From positions 248,001-312,000 of the forward strand of contig NZ_SJXD01000028.1 in assembly GCF_004336745.1 (NCBI RefSeq): 64,000 nt of DNA. The letters are read 5' to 3'. Position 1 is the first letter of the stretch; every line of letters begins with the position of its first letter. Position numbers and translations under genes: made by a program. Source of the DNA: Roseococcus sp. SYP-B2431. GTDB taxonomy: Bacteria; Pseudomonadota; Alphaproteobacteria; Acetobacterales; Acetobacteraceae. Shown piece after piece: positions 25,861 to 34,196 of the stretch. The notes under the pieces were generated by a model. That model worked only from the letters and a program-made list of their open reading frames with translations. It ran no database searches and was not told the origin of the DNA.

Positions 25861-25974
25861 GGCGGCGGCTCCGCCGCCTTGCCTTCGCCGCGCGGCTGTC
25901 GCGCGGACTGAAACGTAGTTCGGGCGGCGCCGGCCGCGTTGCGGCCGGATACCCGAAGGGCGCTTCGGCCCTTC
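25861..25974. repeat. Four consecutive hairpins between ctaE and surf1
   Basis: Within 114 bp lie four perfect inverted repeats. They are GGCGGCGG/CCGCCGCC (25861-25878), CCGCGCG/CGCGCGG (25888-25906), CCGGCCGC/GCGGCCGG (25930-25948) and GAAGGGC/GCCCTTC (25955-25974). None has a T-run. Such density in a 148-bp gap is unlikely to be accidental. It may be a palindromic repeat element or a structured mRNA region that sets surf1 expression. Confidence 0.55.
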
Positions 25975-25990
25975 CAGCGGACATCCTCCT

Positions 25991-26719
25991 GTGAGCCGTC
26001 CCGTCCCCTGGCCGCGCATTGTCCTGCCGAGCTTCATCGCCCTTCCCATCCTGGCCGTCCTGCTCGGCCTGGGCTCCTGGCAGCTCCAGCGGCTGCAATG
26101 GAAGCTCAGCATCCTGTCCGAGCTGCAGGCCGCCGCGGCGCGGCCGCCCGTGGAGCCCGCCGCCGACACGCCGCCCTTCGCCCGCATCGCCGCCACCGGC
26201 CGCTTCCGCCCCGGCGCCGAAGCCATGCTCGGGCTGGAAGTGCGCGGCACGGTGCTCGGGGCCGGGCTGATCGCCGTGCTCGATCGCCCGGGCGCCGCGC
26301 CGCTCCTCGTCGACCGGGGCTGGGCGCCCTTGGAGGGCGGCCATGTCGAGCGGCCCGAGGGCGAGGTCGCCGTCAGCGGCTATGCCCGCCCGACGGAGCA
26401 CAACCCCCTCGCCGCCGCCGACGACCCCGCGCGCCGCCGCTTCTACACCTTCGACGCGCGGGCGATCGCGCTTGCGCTCGGGGCTCCGGACGCCCTGCCC
26501 TATGCGCTGACCGTCGTCGTTCCCCGCGCGGTCGCGGCCGCGCCCACCGGCCTCGGCTCCACGCCGGCGCCCTCGCGCGGGCCGCTGCCCGAGCCGGCCG
26601 CGGCCTTTCCCGAGCCGGCCAATTCCCATCTGGGCTATGCGATCACCTGGTTCGCCCTCGCGGCCGCCTGGGTGGCCATCTTCGTCCTCTGGTCCCGGAA
26701 GCGATTGAGCGAGACATGA
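25991..26719 (+). CDS. SURF1 family oxidase assembly protein
   Basis: The 242-residue protein has a helix at each end (IVLPSFIALPILAVLLGLGSWQLQRLQWK and YAITWFALAAAWVAIFVLW) with a periplasmic domain between, the SURF1 layout. Conserved pieces are LGLGSWQLQRLQWK, PLLVDRGWAPL and HLGYAITWFALA. SURF1 helps insert haem a into subunit I of aa3 oxidases. The start is GTG 25991. Its stop overlaps the ATG of the M32 peptidase by four bases. Confidence 0.93.
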   Translation: MSRPVPWPRIVLPSFIALPILAVLLGLGSWQLQRLQWKLSILSELQAAAARPPVEPAADTPPFARIAATGRFRPGAEAMLGLEVRGTVLGAGLIAVLDRPGAAPLLVDRGWAPLEGGHVERPEGEVAVSGYARPTEHNPLAAADDPARRRFYTFDARAIALALGAPDALPYALTVVVPRAVAAAPTGLGSTPAPSRGPLPEPAAAFPEPANSHLGYAITWFALAAAWVAIFVLWSRKRLSET

Positions 26720-28206
26720 GCAACGCCGCCTACCAGCGCCTGGCCCACCGCATGTCGCGCCTCGGCGCGCTGGGGGAGGCCGCGGCGATGCTGCACTGGG
26801 ACGCCAGTGCCATGATGCCGCGCGGCGGCGGGGCCGCTCGCGGGGAGCAGCTGGCGGCGCTGGCCGGCCTCTCGCACGAGCTCTTCACCGCGCCCGGGAT
26901 GGCAGCGGACCTCGCGGAGGCTTCCGCCGAAGAGCCCTGGGCCGCGGCCAATCTGGAGCTCATCCGCCGCAGCCACGCCCGCTCCGCCGCGCTGTCCACC
27001 GCGCTGGTCGAGGCCAGCACCCGCGCCAACTCCGCCTGCGAGAAGGTCTGGCGCGAGGCCAAGGCGCAATCGGACTTCGCCATGGTGCGCCCCTATCTGG
27101 AGGAGGTGCTGCGGCTCCAGCGCGAGACGGCGCAGGCTCTCTCGGCGGTCACCGGCCTCTCCCCCTATGATTCGCTGATGGAGGGCTACCAGCGCGGCGT
27201 CACCTCCGCCGAGGTCGAGCCCGTCTTCGACGCCTACGAGGCCTCCCTGCGCGACGCCCTGCCCCGCGCCGAGGAGATCCAGGCGCGCCGCGGCGCGCCC
27301 ATCCCGCTGCCCGGCCCCTTCCCGATCGAGAAGCAGCGCGAGCTGTGCCGCCGCCTCTCGCTGCGGATCGGCCTGGAGGCGGATCACTCGCGACTCGACG
27401 AGAGCGTCCATCCCTTCTGCGGCGGTACGCCCTCGGACGTTCGGATCACCACCTTCTACAGCGAGTCGGACCCGGCCAAGGCGCTGCTCGGCGTCCTGCA
27501 CGAGACCGGCCATGCCCTCTACGAGCGCGGCCTGCCCGAGGACCACGCGCGGCAGCCGGTGGGCGAGGCCGCCGGAATGGCGGCGCATGAGTCGCAGAGC
27601 CTGATCGTGGAGATGCAGGCCTCGCGCTCCGACGCCTTCCTGTCGTTCCTCGGCCCGGAGCTGCAGGCGCTCTATGGGGGCGATCCGGCCGCCTATTCGG
27701 TTAGGAACCTCGCGGGCCTCTGGCGCCACGTCTCGCGCGGCTTCATCCGCGTCGACGCCGACGAGCTGACCTATCCCGCGCATGTCATCCTGCGCTTCCG
27801 GCTGGAGCGCGCGATGATCGAGGGCCGCCTCTCCATCGCCGACCTTCCCGGCGCCTGGGCCGAGGGGCTGAACGCCCTCCTCGGCATCACCCCGCCCGAC
27901 GACGCGCGCGGCTGCCTGCAGGACATCCACTGGCACGACGGCGGCTTCGGCTATTTCCCGAGCTACACGCTCGGCGCCATGGCGGCCGCGCAGCTCATGA
28001 AGGCCGCGCGGGCCGCGACCCCGGGCCTCGACGCCGCGCTGGCCGAAGGCGACATGGCGCCGCTGCTCGGCTGGCTGCGCGTGAATGTCCACGGCCATGG
28101 ATCGCGACTCGGCTTCCAGGACCTGCTGCGCGCCGCGACAGGCAAGCCGCTCGATCCTCAGGACTTCCAGGACCACTTGACGGCGCGGTATCTCCTCGAG
28201 GCGTGA
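26716..28206 (+). CDS. Carboxypeptidase M32 (thermostable carboxypeptidase family)
   Basis: The 496-residue metallopeptidase removes C-terminal residues from peptides in the cytoplasm. The zinc motif HETGH is at residues 262-266 (VLHETGHALYERGLP). The downstream Glu ligand is in GMAAHESQSLIVEMQ. The family signature DVRITTFYSESDPAKALLGVLHETGHALYE is complete, and length is normal for M32. ATG 26716 overlaps the SURF1 stop codon. The link with oxidase assembly is probably only transcriptional. Confidence 0.95.
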   Translation: MSNAAYQRLAHRMSRLGALGEAAAMLHWDASAMMPRGGGAARGEQLAALAGLSHELFTAPGMAADLAEASAEEPWAAANLELIRRSHARSAALSTALVEASTRANSACEKVWREAKAQSDFAMVRPYLEEVLRLQRETAQALSAVTGLSPYDSLMEGYQRGVTSAEVEPVFDAYEASLRDALPRAEEIQARRGAPIPLPGPFPIEKQRELCRRLSLRIGLEADHSRLDESVHPFCGGTPSDVRITTFYSESDPAKALLGVLHETGHALYERGLPEDHARQPVGEAAGMAAHESQSLIVEMQASRSDAFLSFLGPELQALYGGDPAAYSVRNLAGLWRHVSRGFIRVDADELTYPAHVILRFRLERAMIEGRLSIADLPGAWAEGLNALLGITPPDDARGCLQDIHWHDGGFGYFPSYTLGAMAAAQLMKAARAATPGLDAALAEGDMAPLLGWLRVNVHGHGSRLGFQDLLRAATGKPLDPQDFQDHLTARYLLEA

Positions 28207-28242
28207 GGCGCGCCTTGGCGCGCGGCGGGGGAGACAGTTCCG

Positions 28243-28596
28243 ATGAGGTGGCCGGTCGTGCTCCTGATGCTGGCCGTCGCGGCCTGCGCGGCGGATCCGC
28301 CGCCGCCGCCTCCCCCACCGGAGCCCGGCCAGGCGCAGAGCCGCCGCCGGCCCCCGTCGCGCGCGCGCACGCCGGCTCCCACGCCGCCCCTCCCGCGCCC
28401 GCCGGAGAGCATCCCCGACAGCGCTGCGCCCGCAGCGGCCGTGCCCGAGCCGCCAGCCGCCGCTACGCCGGCGCCAATGGAGTCGCGGCAGGAGCGGGAC
28501 CGCCGCGCCTTCGTCGTCTGCAGCGAACAGGGCGCGGCGGGGATGCCCGCCTGCCTGCGTTCCTATGGGGAGACGGGCATCGTCCCGAGCGAGTGA
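28243..28596 (+). CDS. Small proline-rich lipoprotein, unknown function
   Basis: The 117-residue protein has a lipoprotein signal: MRWPVVLLMLAVAACAA, with Cys15 as the likely lipidated residue. About 60 residues rich in Pro, Ala and Arg follow, probably unfolded. A short conserved-looking C-terminus (ERDRRAFVVCSEQGAAGMPACLRSYGETG) contains two Cys that may pair. I do not recognise a family. It stands between the M32 peptidase and gnd on the same strand. Confidence 0.65.
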   Translation: MRWPVVLLMLAVAACAADPPPPPPPPEPGQAQSRRRPPSRARTPAPTPPLPRPPESIPDSAAPAAAVPEPPAAATPAPMESRQERDRRAFVVCSEQGAAGMPACLRSYGETGIVPSE

Positions 28597-28665
28597 AGGA
28601 CGCGGAAGCGCTCTCGCATCGCGCCGCAGGCCGTGTAGCATTCGCGGCAACGGGGAGAGACACGC

Positions 28666-29619
28666 ATGCAGCTCGGCATGGTCGGACTGGGGCGGATGGG
28701 CGCCAATATCCTGCGCCGGGTGATGAAGGCGGGGCATGTCGGCGTCGCCTATGATCGCGACGGCACCGCGGTCGCCGCGCTGGCCGCCGAGGGCGCGCAG
28801 GGCGCCGCCTCCCTGGCCGAGCTCGTCGCCAGCCTGAGCTCCCCGCGCGCGGTCTGGGTCATGCTGCCCGCCGGCGAGGCGACCGAGACCACCTTGCGCG
28901 AGCTGCACGGCCTGCTGCACGAGGGCGACATCCTCATCGAGGGCGGGAATTCCTTCTGGAAGGATTCCGCCCGGCGCGGCGCCGAGGCCGCCGCGCGTGG
29001 AATCCACTACCTGGACATCGGCACCTCGGGCGGGGTCTGGGGGCTGAAGCGCGGCTATTGCCTGATGATCGGTGGCGAGGCGCAGGTCGTGCAGCGGCTC
29101 GATCCCATCCTGGCCGCGCTCGTCCCCGGCGAGGGCACGGCCTTGCCCACCGAGGGCCGCGAGGCCCGTGATCCGCGCCCGGCCAGGGGCTACGTGCATT
29201 GCGGCCCCAACGGCGCCGGCCACTATGCCAAGATGGTCCATAACGGCATCGAGTACGGGATGATGCAGGCCATGGCCGAGGGGCTGGACCTCATGCGGGC
29301 CGCCCCCTTCGCGCTCGACCTGCCCGACATCACCGAGGCCTGGCGGCGCGGCTCGGTCGTCTCCTCCTGGCTGCTGGACCTGACCGCTCAGGCCCTGGCC
29401 TACGACCCCGACCTCGCCGAATACGGCGGCCATGTCAGCGACAGCGGCGAGGGCCGCTGGACGGTGGACACGGCCGTCGAGCAGGCCGTGCCCGTGCCCG
29501 TGCTGGCGGCCGCGCTCTTCACCCGCTTCCGCTCCCGCCAGGAGGCGAGCTTCGCCGACAAGGCCCTGAGCGCCATGCGGAAGGGCTTCGGGGGGCATCT
29601 GGAGCCGAGGAAGGAATGA
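28666..29619 (+). CDS. gnd: 6-phosphogluconate dehydrogenase, decarboxylating, short NAD-type
   Basis: The 317-residue protein has the N-terminal Rossmann motif MVGLGRMGANILRRVM and VAYDRDG, then EGGNSFWKDS and the substrate motif YLDIGTSGGVWGLKRGYCLMIGG. HCGPNGAGHYAKMVHNGIEYGMMQAMAEG contains the catalytic Lys and Asn. It oxidises 6-phosphogluconate to ribulose 5-phosphate and CO2. At 317 residues it is the short form (GndA/YqeC type), often NAD-dependent, and not the 470-residue pentose phosphate enzyme. It overlaps gntK by four bases, which makes a gluconate use pair. Confidence 0.94.
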   Translation: MQLGMVGLGRMGANILRRVMKAGHVGVAYDRDGTAVAALAAEGAQGAASLAELVASLSSPRAVWVMLPAGEATETTLRELHGLLHEGDILIEGGNSFWKDSARRGAEAAARGIHYLDIGTSGGVWGLKRGYCLMIGGEAQVVQRLDPILAALVPGEGTALPTEGREARDPRPARGYVHCGPNGAGHYAKMVHNGIEYGMMQAMAEGLDLMRAAPFALDLPDITEAWRRGSVVSSWLLDLTAQALAYDPDLAEYGGHVSDSGEGRWTVDTAVEQAVPVPVLAAALFTRFRSRQEASFADKALSAMRKGFGGHLEPRKE

Positions 29620-30164
29620 TGCAGCGTCTTCAAGCCGCGCCGGATGGCCCGGCGACTCGGAAAATGGGGGCGGCTCGGCGCCACGTTCTCGTGATGGGCG
29701 TCTCCGGCTGCGGCAAATCGACGATCGGGGCGATGCTGGCCGAGGCGCTGGGCCTCCCCTTCGCCGATGCCGACGCGTTTCATCCGCCCGAGAACGTGGA
29801 AAGGATGTCGGCGGGCATCCCGCTCACGGATGCCGACCGCTGGCCCTGGCTCGACGCGCTCGGCGCCTGGCTGGCCGCGGAGGAGAGGGGCGGCATCATC
29901 GCCTGCTCCGCCCTGAAGCGCAGCTATCGCGACCGGTTGCGCGGCTGGGTGCCGGGGCTCGCGGTGGTGCGTCTCTCCGGCGCCCCGGCGCTGATCGCCG
30001 CGCGGCAGGGCGCCCGCGCGGGACACTTCATGCCGCCGAGCCTGATGGCCAGCCAGTTCGCCACGCTGGAGCCGCCCGGGACCGACGAGGAGGCGCTGGC
30101 CCTCGACATCGCCGCCGCGCCGGACGCCGTCGCGGCCGAGGCGGCAAGGCGCCTTCAGGTCTGA
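29616..30164 (+). CDS. gntK: Gluconokinase
   Basis: The 182-residue P-loop kinase phosphorylates gluconate to 6-phosphogluconate. VLVMGVSGCGKSTIGAMLAEAL is the Walker A region. FADADAFHPPENVERMSAGIPLTDADRWPWL is the gluconokinase signature, and CSALKRSYRDRLR is the following conserved part. It supplies the substrate of the neighbouring gnd product, whose stop codon overlaps this ATG. The first about 20 residues are not conserved, so a later start is possible. Its end overlaps the DUF4142 gene on the other strand by 10 bp. Confidence 0.94.
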   Translation: MMQRLQAAPDGPATRKMGAARRHVLVMGVSGCGKSTIGAMLAEALGLPFADADAFHPPENVERMSAGIPLTDADRWPWLDALGAWLAAEERGGIIACSALKRSYRDRLRGWVPGLAVVRLSGAPALIAARQGARAGHFMPPSLMASQFATLEPPGTDEEALALDIAAAPDAVAAEAARRLQV

Positions 30165-30682
30165 CGGTTCTGCATGGCCTGCAGGATGCGCAGGTGCTGG
30201 TCCGCGGTCACGGCGGCGAGGGTGGAGATGATCTTCTGCTCCCGCGTTCCGCTCGCCCTCATCCCGCTGTGCAGCCGCAGCAGTTCCTGGTGCCCGGCGA
30301 TCTGCGCGCGCAGATAGAGCCGGTCGAACTCCGCCCCGGATGCGGCCTCCAGCTGCTGCATCACCCGCGCGTCCCCGCCTTCCAGGCGAAGCTGCGGCGG
30401 CACGGCCATGCCCGCGAGCTGCATGGCCTGGATGACGGAGCGCTGCTCGGCCACCTCGAAGCCGGCGAAGTTCTTCAGCAGCTCGTTCTGCGCCTTGGTG
30501 GCCGCGAGCTGGCTGGTCACCAGCGCCAGGATTCCGGTGGAAAGGGCCTCCCGCCACGGCTCGGCCGCGCCGCGGGCCGAGGGCGTGCCTGGAATGGTGA
30601 CGTTCGGCGCGGGCTGCGCGGCGGCGAGGGCGGGCAGCAGGGCCGCCGCGGCGATCCCGGTGGCGAGGCTGCGGCGGTGCAT
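30155..30682 (-). CDS. DUF4142 exported protein
   Basis: The 175-residue protein has a signal peptide (MHRRSLATGIAAAALLPALAAAQ). A helical DUF4142 domain follows: LVTSQLAATKAQNELLKNFAGFEVAEQRSVIQAMQ, then FDRLYLRAQIAGHQELLRLHSGM and AAVTADQHLRILQAM. It resembles the four-helix, ferritin-like DUF4142 fold of periplasmic proteins with unknown function. Start ATG 30682 is chosen for the signal peptide; 30703 is also in frame. It is divergent from the RraA-like gene. Confidence 0.8.
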   Translation of the reverse strand: MHRRSLATGIAAAALLPALAAAQPAPNVTIPGTPSARGAAEPWREALSTGILALVTSQLAATKAQNELLKNFAGFEVAEQRSVIQAMQLAGMAVPPQLRLEGGDARVMQQLEAASGAEFDRLYLRAQIAGHQELLRLHSGMRASGTREQKIISTLAAVTADQHLRILQAMQNRQT

Positions 30683-30807
30683 GGCGTCTGTCCCGGATGT
30701 CATGCCGGCAGGAACCGCGGCGGGAGGCCCGGGTTGCCCCGCCCGGCCCGCGTTGACCCCGGCCGGGCCGCGGCATAACAGGCAAGGGACGTTCCCGGAG
30801 AAGCCTC

Positions 30808-31524
30808 ATGTCCCTGTCCGCCGCCACCAAGGCCAAGCTCGAGAAGATCACCACCGCCACGCTCACGACGGTGCTGCTGAAGAAGGGTCTCCGCAACGTC
30901 TGGATGCGCGGCGCCGCGCCCTTCTCGCCCTCCGCCCAGGGCGTGCGCCTGGTGGGCGAGGCCTTCACGCTGCGCTTCGTCCCGGCCCGCGAGGACCTCG
31001 CGACGCCGGCCAGCTGGTCGAGCCCGATCAGCACCCGCGCCGCCATCGAGGCGATGCCCGAGGGCTGCATCGCCGTCGCGGACGCCATGGGCATCACCGA
31101 TGCCGGCATCTTCGGCGACATCCTCTGCGCCCGCCTGAAGAAGCGCGGCGTGACGGCGCTGGTCACCGACGGCGCGGTGCGCGACGTGGCCGGCGTGAAC
31201 GGCACCGGCCTGCCGGTCTGGTGCGCCGGCGGCGCGGCGCCCCCGTCCGTCGCGGGCCTCACCTTCGTGAGCTGGCAGGAGCCGATCGGCTGCGGCGGTG
31301 TCGCGGTCTTCCCGGGGGACGTCATCGTGGCCGATGCGGATGGCTGCGTCCTCATCCCCAAGGACATCGTGGACGCGGTGACCGAGGAGAGCGTGGAGCA
31401 GGAGCGGCTGGAGGCCTGGATCATGGTCCAGGTCGAGTCGGGCGTGGCCCTGCCCGGCCTCTACCCGGCCAATGCCGAGAACAAGGCCAAGTACGAAGCC
31501 GACAAGGCCGCCGGGCGCGCCTGA
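30808..31524 (+). CDS. RraA family protein, possible aldolase/decarboxylase
   Basis: The 238-residue protein has the RraA/HMG aldolase fold. GEAFTLRFVP and DAMGITDAGIFGDILCARLKKRGVTALVTDGAVRDV contain the Gly/Asp-rich substrate and metal loop (GxxxC/LxxR..DGxxRD). PGDVIVADADGCVLIPKDI is the C-terminal signature. Family members are 4-hydroxy-4-methyl-2-oxoglutarate or 4-carboxy-4-hydroxy-2-oxoadipate aldolases, oxaloacetate decarboxylases, or RNase E inhibitors. The Arg and Asp pair in TDGAVRDV favours an enzyme. No aromatic degradation genes are adjacent. Confidence 0.85.
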   Translation: MSLSAATKAKLEKITTATLTTVLLKKGLRNVWMRGAAPFSPSAQGVRLVGEAFTLRFVPAREDLATPASWSSPISTRAAIEAMPEGCIAVADAMGITDAGIFGDILCARLKKRGVTALVTDGAVRDVAGVNGTGLPVWCAGGAAPPSVAGLTFVSWQEPIGCGGVAVFPGDVIVADADGCVLIPKDIVDAVTEESVEQERLEAWIMVQVESGVALPGLYPANAENKAKYEADKAAGRA

Positions 31525-31549
31525 GCGCCCGCCTGGGAGGAGCAGTCCA

Positions 31550-31927
31550 ATGACCAAGTGGTTCCTGATGCTGGCCGGCGCCGCCGCGCTGGCCGCCTGC
31601 TCCGCCGCGCCGCCGGACGACCGGCCGGCGGCCGGCGCCGCCACCTCGCGCCCGGCCTGCGACGGCACGCTTCGCGTGACCAACAGCAGCACGCGCCAGG
31701 TGCACCAGCTCTTCTTCGCCGACTCGGCGCTCTCCTCCTTCGGTCGCGACCGCCTCGGCAACGACATCCTCAGCCCCGGCCAGTCGCGTGATTTCCGGGC
31801 CGACGGCCCCGGGGCGCATGATTTCCGCATCGTCCGGCAGGACCGGTCCACCTCCGACCTCCGGCGCGCGAATATCTGCACCAACACGCAGGTCGTCATC
31901 ACGAATTACGGCATCGAAGCCCGCTGA
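31550..31927 (+). CDS. Small lipoprotein A of a tandem paralogous pair
   Basis: The 125-residue protein has a lipobox (MLAGAAALAACSAAP, lipid on the Cys). Its folded part reads RPACDGTLRVTNSSTRQVHQLFFADSALSSFGRDRLG, then LSPGQSRDFRADGPGAHDFRIVRQDR and RRANICTNTQVVI. Two Cys, one at the start of the domain and one in NIC, probably form a disulfide. It is clearly paralogous to the next gene (32004-32384). I do not know the family name or function. GGGAGG precedes ATG 31550. Confidence 0.75.
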   Translation: MTKWFLMLAGAAALAACSAAPPDDRPAAGAATSRPACDGTLRVTNSSTRQVHQLFFADSALSSFGRDRLGNDILSPGQSRDFRADGPGAHDFRIVRQDRSTSDLRRANICTNTQVVITNYGIEAR

Positions 31928-32003
31928 TTCACGCTCTGGTTGCTTGCGGCACTGTCGGGATTCATTACCCTGGCTTCATTCGAGAGCATCAACGGGGACA
32001 CGC

Positions 32004-32384
32004 ATGAAGAGAATCGCCGCCATCGCAGCCCTGGCCAGCGCGACGCTGCTCGGCGCCTGCGTGGCCCCGCAGCCCTATGGGCAGACCGTGGTCGTCGCCC
32101 CGGCGCCCCGAGTCTGCGACACCAGCTTCCGCGTGGTGAACGAATCGGGCGCCGTCGTGCAGCAGCTGTATTTCAGCCACTCCTCGCTCGGCAGCTGGGG
32201 CGCCGACCAGCTGGGCGCCTCCGTCCTCTATCCGGGACGCTATGTGAACTACCGGGCCAACAATCCCGGCAACTACGATTTCCGGATCGTATGGAGCAAC
32301 GGCCGCGCCTCGGAGCTCCGGCAGGTGAACATCTGCGTCGCGAGCCGGATCACCGTCACGAGCCGGGGCCTCAGCGCGCAATGA
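32004..32384 (+). CDS. Small lipoprotein B of a tandem paralogous pair
   Basis: The 126-residue protein starts MKRIAAIAALASATLLGACVAP, a lipoprotein signal. Its domain reads RVCDTSFRVVNESGAVVQQLYFSHSSLGSWGADQLG, then LYPGRYVNYRANNPGNYDFRIVWSNGR and RQVNICVASRITV. It matches lipoprotein A over the whole domain, with the same Cys...NIC pair and the DFRIV core. The two are 76 bp apart and must come from a local duplication that has since diverged. The thioesterase gene follows after 4 bp. Confidence 0.75.
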   Translation: MKRIAAIAALASATLLGACVAPQPYGQTVVVAPAPRVCDTSFRVVNESGAVVQQLYFSHSSLGSWGADQLGASVLYPGRYVNYRANNPGNYDFRIVWSNGRASELRQVNICVASRITVTSRGLSAQ

Positions 32385-32388
32385 GGCC

Positions 32389-32799
32389 ATGACGGGGTTC
32401 CCCTTCTGGACGGAGGAGAAGCTCCGCATCCAGGACACGGACCTCAACGGGCATGTGAACAACGCCTCGATCGCGGCCCTCTGCGAGGCGGGCCGCGGCG
32501 AGATCATCTCGTCGGTGGCGGGCGAGCCGCGCTCGCGCCCGCTGGCCACCGCGCTGCGGCGCGTGACGATCGACTACCTGGCCGAGATCCACTACCCGGG
32601 GCGCGTGCGGATCGGCAGCGCGATCTCGCGGGTGGGCAACACCTCGATCACCATCCGGCAGGAGCTCTTCCTCGGCGAGCTGCGCTTCGCGGCCGCGGAG
32701 AGCGTGATCGTGTTCATGGACCGCGGGACCCGGCGGCCGGCGCCCATGCTCGACGCCTGGCGCGCCGCGGCGGAACGGCTGGCTCCCACGGAATCCTGA
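32389..32799 (+). CDS. Hotdog-fold acyl-CoA thioesterase (4HBT type)
   Basis: The 136-residue protein is a 4-hydroxybenzoyl-CoA thioesterase/FadM-like hotdog protein. EKLRIQDTDLNGHVNNASIAALCEAGRGE holds the catalytic Asp and the conserved GHVNNA. VTIDYLAEIHYPGRVRIGSAISRVGNTSITIRQELF is the strand region. It hydrolyses an acyl-CoA in the cytoplasm; chain preference is unknown. It lies only four bases behind the lipoprotein B stop codon, so they share a transcript. Confidence 0.88.
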   Translation: MTGFPFWTEEKLRIQDTDLNGHVNNASIAALCEAGRGEIISSVAGEPRSRPLATALRRVTIDYLAEIHYPGRVRIGSAISRVGNTSITIRQELFLGELRFAAAESVIVFMDRGTRRPAPMLDAWRAAAERLAPTES

Positions 32800-32896
32800 G
32801 GGCGCCTTCGTTCAAGGGGTCTCCACGCGGGCCGCGGTTGAAACCCCTCGCGGCCTGCGGCGTTTCAGCCTCCGGACCCGGATCCGGAGCCGCCGC

Positions 32897-33142
32897 ATGA
32901 CGTCACGCCCACGCCTCGCCGACTTGCCCTTCCTGGCCGCGACCCTGGCCATGATGCTGGCGCTGGTCCTGCCCTGGGCCTTCAACGGCCCCGCCGGGGA
33001 CGAGCGGGAGGTCGTGGAGATCGGCGTGGTCCTGCCATGGGCCGTCCCGGAACCGGCCATCGGCCGGGCACCGGGCCCGGACCTTTCCGTTCAGCTCGCC
33101 GGCCAGGCTGGCCCCGCGTCAGGCGGCACGGCGCAGCCCTAG
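32897..33142 (+). CDS. Small hypothetical membrane protein
   Basis: The 81-residue frame has one hydrophobic stretch (LPFLAATLAMMLALVLPWAF) and then a Gly/Ala/Pro-rich end. No family is recognised. Coding is plausible because of the clean helix and the lack of a competing gene, but the ribosome binding site is weak and the GC-rich context produces many spurious frames. Confidence 0.4.
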   Translation: MTSRPRLADLPFLAATLAMMLALVLPWAFNGPAGDEREVVEIGVVLPWAVPEPAIGRAPGPDLSVQLAGQAGPASGGTAQP

Positions 33143-33179
33143 CCCGAGGCGCCGCCTCGACGACATGGCCAGCCCGAAG

Positions 33180-34196
33180 TCAGTATTCGGAGAAGATCCG
33201 GTTGAGCTCCGATAGCTCCTTCGTCGCCGTCAGCCCGAGCATGAGCAGGATCCGCGCCTTCTGGGGATTGAGGTTGTCGGCGTTCACGAAGCCGGCCTCG
33301 CGCATCCGCGTCGTGTAGAACATGCGGCCCGAGCCGGCCCGCGTGCTGGCGGCGATGGGCGTGCCGGCCTTCATCGCGGCGATCATCGCCTCGCCCAGCG
33401 CCGGGGTGACGAAGCTCGGCGCGAAGCCCGCGGAGACCAGCCCCTGCGCGCCGGCCGCGACGAAGGCCTGCACCGCCGCCCCGTCTGCCCCTGCATAGCA
33501 GGAGACGATGTCCACGCGCGGCAGGCGTTCGAGCTTGCGGACATCGAATTCCGTGTCGCGCCCGAGCTTTCGGAGCGGCCTGCGATACCAGGCGATCGCG
33601 TCGGCATCGGCATGGCCGAGCAGGCCGAAATCCGGGGTCCGGAAGGTCTGCATCCGGCTGGTGCTGGTCTTGGTGACCTCGCGGGCGGCATGGATCTCGT
33701 CGTTCAGCAGCACCAGCGCGCCGAGCCCCCGGGCGCGCGGATCGCCGGCCACGCGGCAGGCATTGGCGAGGTTCATGCCGGCATCGGAGGAGAGGCCCGT
33801 GGAGGGCCGCTGGGCGCCGACCACCACGACCGGAACCTCGACCTTCAGGGTCAGCGAGAGGAAATAGGCGGTCTCCTCCAGCGTCGCCGTACCGTGGGTG
33901 ATCACGATGCCGTCGAGGTCCGGATGCCTGGCCGCGGTCTCGTCGCAGAGCCGCACCAGCTCCAGCCATTCCGCCGGGCCGAGCGCCGTGGAGGGCACGG
34001 CCTTGTACGGCACCGCGAAGGCCTCCGCGACCTCCTGCACCTGCGGCCAGAACTCGAGGAGCTGCGCCGAGGTCATGACCTTTCCGAGCGTCGCGTAGTC
34101 GGCGATGTCGAAGGGCCCGCGCCCCATGGAGCTGATGGTGCCGCCGGTCCCGATGACGGCGATCTTCGGGCGGCCGGTCCCCGGACGGGTCGTCAT
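33180..34196 (-). CDS. Asparaginase-family protein with altered catalytic motif
   Basis: The 338-residue protein has the L-asparaginase/glutaminase fold. IAVIGTGGTISSMG holds the first nucleophilic Thr, and DYATLGKV holds the usual Tyr. HGTATLEETAYFLSL is the second motif, and REVTKTSTSRMQTFRTPDFG holds the catalytic Lys. In classical enzymes the second motif reads HGTDT, with an Asp in the Thr-Lys-Asp triad. Here the Asp is Ala (codon GCG), so activity may be lost or changed. The stop-start overlap with the upstream PaaI thioesterase (ATGA) suggests one transcript. Confidence 0.85.
   Translation of the reverse strand: MTTRPGTGRPKIAVIGTGGTISSMGRGPFDIADYATLGKVMTSAQLLEFWPQVQEVAEAFAVPYKAVPSTALGPAEWLELVRLCDETAARHPDLDGIVITHGTATLEETAYFLSLTLKVEVPVVVVGAQRPSTGLSSDAGMNLANACRVAGDPRARGLGALVLLNDEIHAAREVTKTSTSRMQTFRTPDFGLLGHADADAIAWYRRPLRKLGRDTEFDVRKLERLPRVDIVSCYAGADGAAVQAFVAAGAQGLVSAGFAPSFVTPALGEAMIAAMKAGTPIAASTRAGSGRMFYTTRMREAGFVNADNLNPQKARILLMLGLTATKELSELNRIFSEY

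Noticed and set aside
26635-29598. Open frame of 987 codons on the minus strand across the M32 peptidase and gnd
   Set aside because: It spans several genes with recognised products on the other strand and shows no domain.
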